A stretch of DNA of 64,000 bases from JALYNX01 sp963780755 (GTDB taxonomy: Bacteria > Actinomycetota > Acidimicrobiia > Spongiisociales > ZC4RG35). Below the pieces are notes generated by a model that was not told the DNA's origin, made no database searches, and worked only from the letters and a program-made list of their open reading frames with translations. Shown piece by piece: positions 1 through 7,230 of the stretch. The stretch is taken from the NCBI GenBank assembly GCA_963780755.1, contig CAWACX010000002.1, positions 806,001-870,000 on the forward strand, given 5' to 3'. The position numbers and the translations under genes were made by a program. The first letter of the stretch is position 1. Every line of letters begins with the position of its first letter.

Positions 1-198
1 CTCTCCGTGCGGGAGATCTCCCTGCTCGCCCCGCTCGCGGCCCTGGTGCTCATCCTCGGCCTCTACCCGGCCCTGCTCCTGGACAAGATCTCGCCTTCGA
101 CCGAGGCGGTCCTTGATCGAATCGAGGCTGCGACCGGGTACGTGACACCGGTTCCCGGTCGATTGGCTGACGTGGTTGTCGTGGAGGCGGGCGAGTGA
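1..198 (+). CDS. nuoM: NADH-quinone oxidoreductase subunit M (NuoM), C-terminal fragment
   Basis: The reading frame is open from base 1 and ends at TGA 196-198, so only the last 65 residues are in the window. They hold one hydrophobic helix (roughly residues 7-28) and a hydrophilic tail with the GLYPALLLDKISPSTEAV type of ending seen in NuoM. NuoM is a proton-pumping antiporter-like membrane subunit of complex I. The assignment rests mainly on position: the next gene is nuoN and overlaps the stop codon by 4 bases (GTGA). A second, complete nuoM lies at 39448-41064, so this fragment belongs to a separate complex I locus running in from the left. Confidence 0.8.
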   Translation, partial: LSVREISLLAPLAALVLILGLYPALLLDKISPSTEAVLDRIEAATGYVTPVPGRLADVVVVEAGE

Positions 199-1631
199 TT
201 GCCGCTCCGGAGATCTCCTGGATCGCGATCGCACCTGAGCTCGCCCTCGCTCTGGGAGCGGCCTTCGTGCTCCTGGTCGAGGTCCAGTGGAAGCCAAGAG
301 CACGGGTGCTGGGCCTGGTGGCCGCAGCCAGCCTGGCCATCGCCGCCGGCTTCACCGTCTGGCAGTGGGTCGATCTCGCCGGCGGCGAGCTCGCCTTCTC
401 CGACATGATCGTGCTCGATGGGTTCGCTGTCTTCGCCCGGCTCTTGCTCCTGGCGGTCACCGCTCTCGGCCTTCTCGCCGGCTGGCGGTTCATCGAGGGT
501 CTGCGTCGCCGCGGAGCGGAGGCCCTTGCCCTGACTCTCCTGGCCACGACCGGGTTCTCGATCATGGTCGCCTCCAACAACCTGGTGATGATGTTCCTCG
601 GCCTGGAGGTGGGGTCGATCGCCCTCTATGTCCTCGCCGGGATGACCCGTGAGCGGTCGGAGTCTGACGAGGCCGCGATCAAGTACTTCCTGCTCGGGTC
701 GTTCGCATCGGCGGTGTTCGTCTATGGGGTTGCCCTCCTCTATGCCGGGACCGGATCGTTCTCAATCGTCGACATCCGCGACCTGCTCGCAACCTCGTCG
801 GTAGCCGACCCGGCGGTGATCTACATCGGGATCGGTCTCGTGGTTGCCGGCCTCGGGTTCAAGGTGTCCGCCGCCCCGTTCCACACCTGGGCACCCGACG
901 TCTACCAGGGGGCGCCGGCCGGGATCGTCGGCTACATGGCGGCGGTGGCCAAGATCGCCGGGTTCGCCGCCCTCACCCGGGTGCTCCTCGCCGGAGTCGG
1001 CGGGCTCGATGCCACCTGGCTCCCGGTCGTGGCCGCGATCGCGACACTGTCGATGTTGGTGGGCTCGGTGGTTGCCCTGGTCCAGGGGGACGTCCGGAGA
1101 ATGTTGGCGTATTCGGGGGTGGCCCACGCCGGGTTCATCTTGACCGGAGTGGTGGGCGGGGCCAGCGACGGCGTCCTCTTCTATCTCGCGGCCTACTCGA
1201 TCCAGTTGGTCGGCGCCTTTGCCGTCGTGGCCGCGGTGAGCGAGCCGGATGGCGCACGATCATCGATCGACGACTATCGAGGATTGGCCCATCGCAGCCC
1301 GGTGCTCGCCGGCTCCTTCACAGTCCTCTTGCTCGCCATGGGCGGGATCCCGCTCACTTCCGGGTTCGTCGCCAAGTTCGGCGTGCTCTCCGATGCCTGG
1401 GCCACGAGCTACCAATGGCTGGTCGTGGTCGCGGTGCTGGCTTCGGTGATCGCCCTCGCCTTCTACATCCGGGTGATCGTCGTGATGTACATGGACGACT
1501 CCGAGAGCGGATCCTTGTCCGTCGTGCTCCCGGTTCGAGTGGTGCTCGGGATCGCCGTGGCCGTCACATTGCTCTGGGGGATCTTCCCGGGGTCGCTCCT
1601 CGACCTCGCAGCTGATGCCCTTCCCCTCTAG
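195..1631 (+). CDS. nuoN: NADH-quinone oxidoreductase subunit N (NuoN), first copy
   Basis: This 478-residue polytopic membrane protein is a proton-pumping antiporter-like subunit of complex I. It has about 14 hydrophobic helices and the proton-antiporter signatures: a KYFLLGSFASA helix near residue 156, AAPFHTWAPDVYQGAP near 226-242, and MLAYSGVAHAG near 304. Length is normal for NuoN. The GTG start overlaps the upstream nuoM stop (GTGA), indicating translational coupling. Its sequence is clearly different from the second NuoN at 41069-42553, so the two are old paralogs, not a recent duplication. The last 17 bases overlap the next gene. Confidence 0.93.
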   Translation: MIAAPEISWIAIAPELALALGAAFVLLVEVQWKPRARVLGLVAAASLAIAAGFTVWQWVDLAGGELAFSDMIVLDGFAVFARLLLLAVTALGLLAGWRFIEGLRRRGAEALALTLLATTGFSIMVASNNLVMMFLGLEVGSIALYVLAGMTRERSESDEAAIKYFLLGSFASAVFVYGVALLYAGTGSFSIVDIRDLLATSSVADPAVIYIGIGLVVAGLGFKVSAAPFHTWAPDVYQGAPAGIVGYMAAVAKIAGFAALTRVLLAGVGGLDATWLPVVAAIATLSMLVGSVVALVQGDVRRMLAYSGVAHAGFILTGVVGGASDGVLFYLAAYSIQLVGAFAVVAAVSEPDGARSSIDDYRGLAHRSPVLAGSFTVLLLAMGGIPLTSGFVAKFGVLSDAWATSYQWLVVVAVLASVIALAFYIRVIVVMYMDDSESGSLSVVLPVRVVLGIAVAVTLLWGIFPGSLLDLAADALPL

Positions 1632-2781
1632 ATACCTGGCTCTGGGGGCCATGGTCGCCGCGATCGTCCTCGGATTGGGAGGCGAGGCCCAGGCCGCGGA
1701 GACCGCCACGTCTGACCTCGTGATCGTCTCCGAGGGCGACACCGTTGAAGACGATCTGTACGCCGCAGGCCTCCGGGTGGTGATCGAAGGGATCGTCGAG
1801 GGTGACTTGATCGCCTTCGCCGCAGAGGAGGTTGTGATCACGGGCGAGGTGCAGGGGAGCGTCACCGCGGTCACTCCTTCGGTAACGGTCTCCGGGCAGG
1901 TCGGGGGCTCGATTCGAGCCACCGGTTCCCGGTTGGAAGTGAGCGGGTCGGTTGGCCGGGATGTGGTCGCAGCCGTGATCACCGCAGTCCTCGGCCCGGA
2001 TTCGACAGTGACCGGTGACGTGTGGATCTGGGCTTTCAGCTTGAGCGCCGCAGGCACGATCGGAGGAGACCTCGAGGGCACCCAACGCACCGCGGACCTC
2101 GAAGGCGAAGTTGCCGGGGACGTCGACATCACCGCAACCCATTTCACTGTGACCGGCCCCCTGACCGTGGGAGGGGACCTCGACTATCGGTCACCCACGG
2201 AGGCCGTGGGGTTGGACCAGGCCACGGTCGACGGGGCGGTGGTCCACAAGACCCCACTGCCTCCGAACATTCGGGTGCGAGCCCTTGGGCTGCTCGCCAA
2301 GTTCCTGGTGGTGATCGGCCTGACCGCGGCCGCCTTGCTCGTCGCCTGGGGATGGCCGGAACGCACGGCCCGAGCCGGCGACCGAGGGCGGGATCGGCCG
2401 TTGGGGGCCTACTGGCGAGGCGCGCTGATCGCATTCATGCCGCTGCTCATTGCCGGTGTCGCCGTGCTGGTCCTGCTGCTCACCCCGGCCACGGCCGGCC
2501 TTCCCCTGCTCGCAATCTTCGCTCCCCTGGTGCTGTTGTCGGCGACCATCGTGCTCGTACTCTGTCTGGTGGCCGGGGCTCCAGCGGTCCTGATCCTGGG
2601 ACGGGTAATCCCGGGCCGGCGGGGGATGTACGGGGCGATCGTGCTCGGCTCGGCACTGGTCGGGGTGCTGTGGTTCCTCCCGATCGTCAGCTGGCTGGTA
2701 CCCGTCCTGCTGTTGCCACTCGGTCTCGGGGCCTGGATCCTGGGATGGCGGGAGATCTCTGGCATCGAGGGCTCTGCGTAA
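1615..2781 (+). CDS. Bactofilin-like (polymer-forming) repeat protein with membrane C-terminus
   Basis: This 388-residue protein starts with a signal peptide (about residues 1-27, ending ...AQAAE). Residues 35-215 form short beta-strand repeats of the kind G-x-V-x-G-D/S-V, like the polymer-forming beta-helix of bactofilins (DUF583). About five to six hydrophobic helices follow (residues 225-385). Beta-helix followed by membrane helices suggests an extracytoplasmic scaffold anchored in the membrane; the exact function is unknown. The ATG lies inside nuoN (17-base overlap), so it is translated with the complex I operon, but I infer no direct role in respiration. Confidence 0.75.
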   Translation: MPFPSRYLALGAMVAAIVLGLGGEAQAAETATSDLVIVSEGDTVEDDLYAAGLRVVIEGIVEGDLIAFAAEEVVITGEVQGSVTAVTPSVTVSGQVGGSIRATGSRLEVSGSVGRDVVAAVITAVLGPDSTVTGDVWIWAFSLSAAGTIGGDLEGTQRTADLEGEVAGDVDITATHFTVTGPLTVGGDLDYRSPTEAVGLDQATVDGAVVHKTPLPPNIRVRALGLLAKFLVVIGLTAAALLVAWGWPERTARAGDRGRDRPLGAYWRGALIAFMPLLIAGVAVLVLLLTPATAGLPLLAIFAPLVLLSATIVLVLCLVAGAPAVLILGRVIPGRRGMYGAIVLGSALVGVLWFLPIVSWLVPVLLLPLGLGAWILGWREISGIEGSA

Positions 2782-2784
2782 GGG

Positions 2785-2813
2785 TTGACTTACCGTAAGT
2801 TTTGACTTACGAT
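2785..2813 (+). promoter_or_regulatory. Housekeeping-type promoter placing +1 on the arsR start codon
   Basis: A -35 box TTGACT (2785-2790), a 17-base spacer and a -10 box TACGAT (2808-2813) are visible. With the usual 6-base discriminator, transcription would start at 2820, exactly the GTG of the ArsR gene. The mRNA would therefore be leaderless, consistent with there being no Shine-Dalgarno sequence there. Confidence 0.7.
2788..2800. promoter_or_regulatory. Palindromic operator inside the arsR promoter spacer
   Basis: ACTTACCGTAAGT is a perfect inverted repeat (6-base arms around one C) between the -35 and -10 boxes. A third copy of the ACTTAC half-site lies at 2805-2810. The position predicts repression by blocking RNA polymerase, most simply autoregulation by the ArsR protein encoded next. 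Confidence 0.65.
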
Positions 2814-2819
2814 CATCGA

Positions 2820-3122
2820 GTGCTTGCAGCAGAGCAGTTCGATGCCCTCGGCGACCCGACCCGGCGACAGGTCTTGGGGATCATCCTGGAGCGACCTCGC
2901 TCCGTTGGTGAGATCGCCTCGAGGCTGCCGGTGAGCCGGCCCGCCGTCTCCCAGCACCTCCGGGTACTGGAGAGATCGGGCTTGGTCGCTCATCACGCCA
3001 TGGGAACCCGCCGCATCTATTCACCCTCATCGTCGGGGCTCGGTGAGCTGAGGAAGGCGATCGAGCAGATGTGGGACGACACGCTGGCCCGATTTGCCGC
3101 GGCCGCAGAACAGGAGGACTGA
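2820..3122 (+). CDS. ArsR-family winged-helix transcriptional regulator
   Basis: This 100-residue protein has a classical ArsR winged helix: ALGDPTRRQVLGIILERP (helices 1-2), VGEIASRLPVSRPAVSQHLRVLERSGLV (helix-turn-helix, about residues 32-60) and a basic wing. No metal-binding ELCVCDL-type motif is present, so it belongs to the non-metal ArsR group commonly paired with AHSA1/SRPBCC proteins. I chose GTG 2820 because a promoter puts +1 there; a TTG six codons upstream overlaps the -10 region. The stop overlaps the next gene's ATG by one base, so the pair is co-translated. Confidence 0.88.
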   Translation: MLAAEQFDALGDPTRRQVLGIILERPRSVGEIASRLPVSRPAVSQHLRVLERSGLVAHHAMGTRRIYSPSSSGLGELRKAIEQMWDDTLARFAAAAEQED

Positions 3123-3574
3123 TGACCACAGAGACCATCCCCGCGGTGCTGCGGACGGTGGAAGTGAGTGTGGCGCCGGAGCGCGCCTTCGAGGTGTTCA
3201 CCCGGCGGATGGGCGACTGGTGGCCGCTCCAGATGTTTTCCATATCAGAGGAAAAGGCGGTTGGAGTCCGCTTCGGAGAGGAGGTCGGGGGCAAGGTGTT
3301 CGAGGTCGTTGATGACGGGACCGAATGGGAATGGGCCCAGGTGCTCGTCTGGGATCCACCGCATCGCCTGGTCATGGCGTGGCACCCGACCAAGGAGCAC
3401 ACGGTTTCGACCGAGGTCGAGGTCCGATTCACCTCCATCGAAGGTGGGACCCGGGTGGAGCTGGAGCACCGGGGATGGGAGCAACTGGGCGAACGGGCCG
3501 CGGAGGCGCGTATCGACTACGAACAGGGGTGGCAGCCTGTCCTGGGCCTTTTCCAGGCAGCCGCGGGCTCATAG
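3122..3574 (+). CDS. SRPBCC / AHSA1-domain protein
   Basis: This 150-residue protein has the SRPBCC (START/Bet v1-like) fold pattern. It begins with a VEVSVAPERAFEVFTRRMGDWWP opening strand and helix. A WAQVLVWDPPHRLVMAWHP central strand pair and a long C-terminal helix with a YEQGWQPVLGLFQ ending follow. This family binds hydrophobic ligands or assists folding (AHA1-like). The ligand cannot be read from sequence. ArsR-SRPBCC pairs are common in actinobacteria, and the 1-base overlap makes this a two-gene operon under the operator at 2788-2800. Confidence 0.85.
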   Translation: MTTETIPAVLRTVEVSVAPERAFEVFTRRMGDWWPLQMFSISEEKAVGVRFGEEVGGKVFEVVDDGTEWEWAQVLVWDPPHRLVMAWHPTKEHTVSTEVEVRFTSIEGGTRVELEHRGWEQLGERAAEARIDYEQGWQPVLGLFQAAAGS

Positions 3575-3585
3575 ACCTACGAACA

Positions 3586-3622
3586 GCAGCAAGGCCCACT
3601 GGGGGAGAGTGGGCCCTGCTGC
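3586..3622. terminator. Bidirectional stem-loop terminator
   Basis: A 15-position stem with one mismatch (arms 3586-3600 and 3608-3622, 7-base loop) lies between the SRPBCC gene and the convergent 23-codon gene. There is no long T tract, so its efficiency as an intrinsic terminator is uncertain. Confidence 0.6.
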
Positions 3623-3634
3623 GGTTTGGTTGGG

Positions 3635-3706
3635 TCAGAAGATGTAGATGAGGAGGGCGACGATGAGCAGGATGCCCACGACCGTCCAGATGACTCCGCT
3701 TCTCAT
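3635..3706 (-). CDS. Single-pass membrane peptide, 23 residues
   Basis: The peptide MRSGVIWTVVGILLIVALLI plus three residues is one transmembrane helix with a short basic N-terminus. The ATG at 3706 has a good ribosome site (AAGGA, about 6 bases upstream), and a sigma-B/F-type promoter lies at 3739-3764. The frame stays open further upstream to 3853, but that extension has no ribosome site and crosses the promoter, so the short version is preferred. Small one-helix peptides of this kind are frequently stress-induced; the function is not known. Confidence 0.7.
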   Translation of the reverse strand: MRSGVIWTVVGILLIVALLIYIF

Positions 3707-3738
3707 GACAGTTCCTTTCTCATATGACCGGGGATCGA

Positions 3739-3764
3739 TTACCCGCCTCGAGATCGGCTGAAAC
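3739..3764 (-). promoter_or_regulatory. Sigma-B/F-type promoter for the 23-residue peptide
   Basis: Read on the minus strand: GTTTCA (3764-3759), 14 bases, GGGTAA (3744-3739). This matches the sigma-B/sigma-F consensus GTTT...GGGTAT. The predicted start is near 3732, giving a leader of about 25 bases to ATG 3706. It is arranged divergently with a second such promoter at 3814-3839. Confidence 0.75.
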
Positions 3765-3783
3765 GAAATCAGTGGTTCGGGTC

Positions 3784-3807
3784 GCCTTATCCGTGGTCCA
3801 ATAAGGC
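3784..3807. promoter_or_regulatory. Inverted repeat between the two divergent stress promoters
   Basis: GCCTTAT (3784-3790) and ATAAGGC (3801-3807) are perfect inverted arms 10 bases apart, and AAACGCGTTT (3808-3817), itself palindromic, follows at once and overlaps the -35 box of the metallothionein promoter. This could be a metal- or stress-responsive operator; no specific regulator can be named. Confidence 0.4.
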
Positions 3808-3813
3808 AAACGC

Positions 3814-3839
3814 GTTTCGCAAGCGTCGACAGGGGGTAG
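3814..3839 (+). promoter_or_regulatory. Sigma-B/F-type promoter for the metallothionein gene
   Basis: GTTTCG (3814-3819), 14 bases, GGGTAG (3834-3839). The start would be near 3846, giving a leader of about 27 bases with GAGGAG (3861-3866) in front of ATG 3873. Confidence 0.75.
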
Positions 3840-3872
3840 TTCTCGCGGTCCATGCGTATCGAGGAGCAATCA

Positions 3873-4013
3873 ATGGTGTGTGAGCACGAGCCCTGTACCT
3901 GCCATGTTGCGGACGGTGGCCTCTACTGCAGCGAGAACTGCCGCGACGGATCCGAATTGGGTGCTTTCTGCGGTTGCGGGCACCCGGTGTGTGAGTCGAG
4001 CCCCGTCGGCTGA
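3873..4013 (+). CDS. Bacterial metallothionein-like protein, 46 residues
   Basis: The gene encodes a 46-residue protein with nine? cysteines by count eight (C3, C8, C10, C19, C23, C33, C35, C40) plus histidines at 5, 11 and 37. The layout CEHEPCTCHV - LYCSENCRDG - CGCGHPVC is that of BmtA/SmtA-type bacterial metallothioneins, which bind Zn, Cd or Cu in the cytoplasm. The ATG at 3873 follows GAGGAG by 6 bases; an ATG seven codons earlier has no ribosome site. It is convergent with the GH3 gene, which ends 2 bases further on. Confidence 0.85.
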   Translation: MVCEHEPCTCHVADGGLYCSENCRDGSELGAFCGCGHPVCESSPVG

Positions 4014-4015
4014 GG

Positions 4016-6373
4016 TCAGCCTTCGATCGTCACCGAGCCGTCGAACACCTTCGTCGGCTCGACAGGACCTGAGGTGATACTCACCGTGCCGGCGTCGATC
4101 AGGCCCTCTGACGAAGTGCCGACGAAGAGCTGGATGTCGCCTGGTTCCACCACGTATCGGAGTCCACGGTCGTAGAACCCGATCTGGCCGATCGGCACCT
4201 CGAACCCGATCGATCGAGACTCGCCGGCAGGCACGCTCACCCGGGCGAATCCCTTCAGTTCGAGCACGGGGCGGGTGACGCTGGCCACCGGATCTCTCAA
4301 ATAGAGCTGGACGACCTCGTCGCCATCGCGCTCGCCGATGTTGGACAGCCGGACCGTGACCCCGATGGATCCACTGCCCTCGTCATAGGTCGAGCGCGCC
4401 GCCGCCAGTTCGAAGGTGGTGAAGCTCAGCCCGTGGCCGAACGGATAGAGGGGGCCCGCCAACCCATCGACGTAGTCGCCCTTCCAGTGCGACCGCCCGC
4501 CGGAGACTTTGTGGCCGTAGAACACAGGGATCTGGCCGGCCGATCTGGGATGGGAGACGGGCAACTTCCCGCCGGGGTTGAACTCGCCGGTGAGGACGTC
4601 GACGATCGCCCCTGCCCCCTCCTCGCCAGGCAGCCATGCGGTCATCACGGCAGCCGCCGCATCGTGGGCATCGGCGCTGGCAGTCGGCCTGCCGGTCACG
4701 AGAACCAGTACGACCGGGGTTCCGGTGGCGACCACTGCCCGGACCAATTCCTCCTGCACTCCCGGCAGGTCGAGTGACATGCGATCCCTGCCCTCTCCGC
4801 TGGTGCAGTCGTCGGTGAGCCCGGCTTTGTCGCCCATGACCATGACCGCAATATCAGCGGCGGACGCCAGGGTGATCGCCTCTTCAAAGCCATCACGTGA
4901 TGTGCCGCTCACGTCGCATCCCCGAGCGTAGGCGACACCCGACGGGACCCGCGACTGCAACTCCTCGAAGACCGTGGGCACTTCTTTGGTCCAGGCGACG
5001 AGTCCGCTCAAGTCGGCAGTTGGTATCGAGAAGACGTTCTCCCTGGTCTGCATCTCCAGCAGCGCTTCGATATGGGCGGGGTACGTGTAATCGCCGAACA
5101 GGTTCCGGGCATCGTGCGCATTCGGCCCAATCACTGCGATGGATGTCACGTCGGACCGGAGTGGGAGGATCCCGTCGTTCTTGAGCAGGACGATGCTCTT
5201 TTGTGCGATGTCGCGTGCCAGGGCCTGGCCGGCATGCACCTGATCGAGCCCTGAAATCGATTCCGGGTCGATGAACGGCTTGTCGAACAACCCGAGCTCG
5301 AACTTCGATCGAAGGACCCGGCGCACCGCCCTGTCGATCGTCTCTGGGCCCACGAGCCCTGCCTCGGCGGCATCGAGCAAGGGTGCCCCGTAACAGTCCG
5401 TGCTCGGAAGCTCGACGTCGATGCCCGCAGTCAGCGCCAGTGCAGCGGCCTCCGCTCCATCATGAGCCAGGTGGTGATAGCTGTTGAGCTGGCGCACCGA
5501 GAAGTAGTCGGACACCACCGATCCTTCGAACCCCCAGGCTTCTCTGAGGATCCCGGTGAGGAGATCCCGGTTCGCCGCACATGGGATCCCGTCCAATTCC
5601 AGGTAAGCGTTCATCACCGACTGCAGCCCGGCGGTCTTGACCGCGGCCTCGAAGGGGTGGAGGTACACCTCGCGGAGCTCCCGTGCCGGGATCCGGGCCG
5701 GAGCCCAGTTCAAGCCTCCGTCTGAGGCGCTGTACCCGACGAAGTGCTTGGCGGTCGCAATGACCCCCTCCTGGAGGTCGCCGCCCTGGAGGCCGCGTAC
5801 GAAGGCAACACCCATCCGGGCCACGAGGTACGGGTCCTCGCCGTAAGTCTCCTCGAGGCGGCCCCATCGCGGGTCGCGACCGATGTCGAGCACGGGCGAC
5901 AAGCCCTGGTGGGCGCCCATTGCTCGCATCTCGCGCCGAACCAGATCGGCCATCGCCTCAGCCAGGGCAGGCTCCCAGGTGCTCGCCACCCCGATCGCCT
6001 GCGGGTACACCGTCGATTCCGCGGCCATCAGACCAGAGCAGATCTCCTCGTGGACGATGGCCGGAATCCCCAACCTGGTCTCGTTCACCAGGTAGGCCTG
6101 AATCGCATTGGCGACCCGCGCCGCAGTCCCCGGGTCAAGATTGCTGGCTCCCGAGACCCGGGTGATGTGGCCGATCCCGGTGGAGAGGAGGTCCTTTGCC
6201 TTCTCGACAGAGAACGAGTCAGAGTCGAGCAACTGGAACACCCAGACGCTCCCCAGTTGTGCTGCCTTCTCCTCCAGGGTCATTCGATCGAGGAGGTCCT
6301 CCACCCGTTCCTCGACACTCCTCGTCGGGTCCCGGTAGACCGGTTCGGTTCCATCTGCGGTCAACGCAGTCAT
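4016..6373 (-). CDS. Glycoside hydrolase family 3 (beta-glucosidase / beta-xylosidase)
   Basis: This 785-residue cytoplasmic enzyme (no signal peptide) removes terminal beta-linked glucose or xylose from imported oligosaccharides. The N-terminal GH3 barrel has PVLDIGRDPRWGRLEETYGEDP (near 160-181), the KH pair at 209-210 and the nucleophile Asp289 in SVVSDYF. A GH3 C-terminal sandwich follows (about 370-600), ending with a fibronectin III-like domain. The ATG at 6373 overlaps the permease stop by 4 bases (ATGA). The same frame is open upstream to 6997, but that part only shadows the permease. It is the last gene of the sugar-uptake operon. Confidence 0.9.
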   Translation of the reverse strand: MTALTADGTEPVYRDPTRSVEERVEDLLDRMTLEEKAAQLGSVWVFQLLDSDSFSVEKAKDLLSTGIGHITRVSGASNLDPGTAARVANAIQAYLVNETRLGIPAIVHEEICSGLMAAESTVYPQAIGVASTWEPALAEAMADLVRREMRAMGAHQGLSPVLDIGRDPRWGRLEETYGEDPYLVARMGVAFVRGLQGGDLQEGVIATAKHFVGYSASDGGLNWAPARIPARELREVYLHPFEAAVKTAGLQSVMNAYLELDGIPCAANRDLLTGILREAWGFEGSVVSDYFSVRQLNSYHHLAHDGAEAAALALTAGIDVELPSTDCYGAPLLDAAEAGLVGPETIDRAVRRVLRSKFELGLFDKPFIDPESISGLDQVHAGQALARDIAQKSIVLLKNDGILPLRSDVTSIAVIGPNAHDARNLFGDYTYPAHIEALLEMQTRENVFSIPTADLSGLVAWTKEVPTVFEELQSRVPSGVAYARGCDVSGTSRDGFEEAITLASAADIAVMVMGDKAGLTDDCTSGEGRDRMSLDLPGVQEELVRAVVATGTPVVLVLVTGRPTASADAHDAAAAVMTAWLPGEEGAGAIVDVLTGEFNPGGKLPVSHPRSAGQIPVFYGHKVSGGRSHWKGDYVDGLAGPLYPFGHGLSFTTFELAAARSTYDEGSGSIGVTVRLSNIGERDGDEVVQLYLRDPVASVTRPVLELKGFARVSVPAGESRSIGFEVPIGQIGFYDRGLRYVVEPGDIQLFVGTSSEGLIDAGTVSITSGPVEPTKVFDGSVTIEG

Positions 6374-7230
6374 CCCTTGACTCCTCCGGCGGTGAGACCG
6401 CTCACGATCTGTCTCTGTGCGATGAAGTAGAAGACCAGGGCGGGGATCATCGCCAGTGTGGTGTAGGCCAGGATCATCGCCGTGTCGGTCACATATTGGG
6501 CCGAGATGTTGTTGATGCCGAGGGGCAGAGACCACTGCTTGGGATCGATGAGGATCAACAGCGGGAGGAGGAAGGCGTTCCAGCTCCCAACGATGGTGAG
6601 CACCGCGATCGTGCTCAGCACCGGTCGGGACAAGGGGAGCATCACCGACCAGTAGAAGCGCAGTGGTCCGCAGCCGTCGATGGAGGCTGCGTCCTCGAGG
6701 TCCCGGGGGATACTGCGGAAGAACGGCCGAAGTATCACGATCGAGAGCGGGAGCCCGAATGCCGCTTGGGGGAGGGCGATACCCAGCGGGTTGTTGAGCA
6801 GCCCTGTCTGCCGCAGCGTGATGAATAGGGGGAGGATCGCCACCGCAACCGGAAAAAGCAGGCCCAGTGTGAACAGAGCGAACACCAACTCCCGACCTCG
6901 GAACTTGTACCGCGCGATGACGAATGCGGCCAGTGAGGCCGCGGGGAGGACCAGCGCCGTGGTGATCAGGGCGATCAGGACACTGTTCTTGATCCACCCG
7001 TAGAAGCTGGAGTCGGTCAGCGCCGTTTGGTAGTTGGTCCAGACCCAGGGGTCGGGCAGCCCGACCGGATCTGCGGCGAGTTGGGCGTTGCTCCGAAACC
7101 CGCCGATGACCGAGAAGCTCAACGGGACGATGATCACCAGCAGAACCACGATCGCGATGAGATAGAGAAGCCCGCGCCCGAAGTCGAACTTTCGAGAGGG
7201 GTTGCTGGCCGGAGGTGTGGCCGCGGTCAT
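6370..7230 (-). CDS. Carbohydrate ABC transporter permease (MalG type)
   Basis: This 286-residue inner-membrane protein has six predicted helices and the EAA loop ...EDAASIDGCGPLRFYWSVMLPLSRP (near 195-220), the contact for the ATPase. An N-terminal arm, a helix near 20-40 and a large periplasmic loop are typical of CUT1 MalG-like permeases. It pairs with the MalF-like gene upstream (4-base overlap) and the downstream GH3 gene (4-base overlap). The locus has no ATPase gene; actinobacterial CUT1 importers often share an MsiK-type ATPase encoded elsewhere. Confidence 0.92.
   Translation of the reverse strand: MTAATPPASNPSRKFDFGRGLLYLIAIVVLLVIIVPLSFSVIGGFRSNAQLAADPVGLPDPWVWTNYQTALTDSSFYGWIKNSVLIALITTALVLPAASLAAFVIARYKFRGRELVFALFTLGLLFPVAVAILPLFITLRQTGLLNNPLGIALPQAAFGLPLSIVILRPFFRSIPRDLEDAASIDGCGPLRFYWSVMLPLSRPVLSTIAVLTIVGSWNAFLLPLLILIDPKQWSLPLGINNISAQYVTDTAMILAYTTLAMIPALVFYFIAQRQIVSGLTAGGVKG

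Noticed and set aside
6374..6997. Upstream extension of the GH3 frame
   Set aside because: It overlaps the MalG-type permease in another frame and has no GH3 similarity; the ATGA overlap at 6370-6373 marks the real start.
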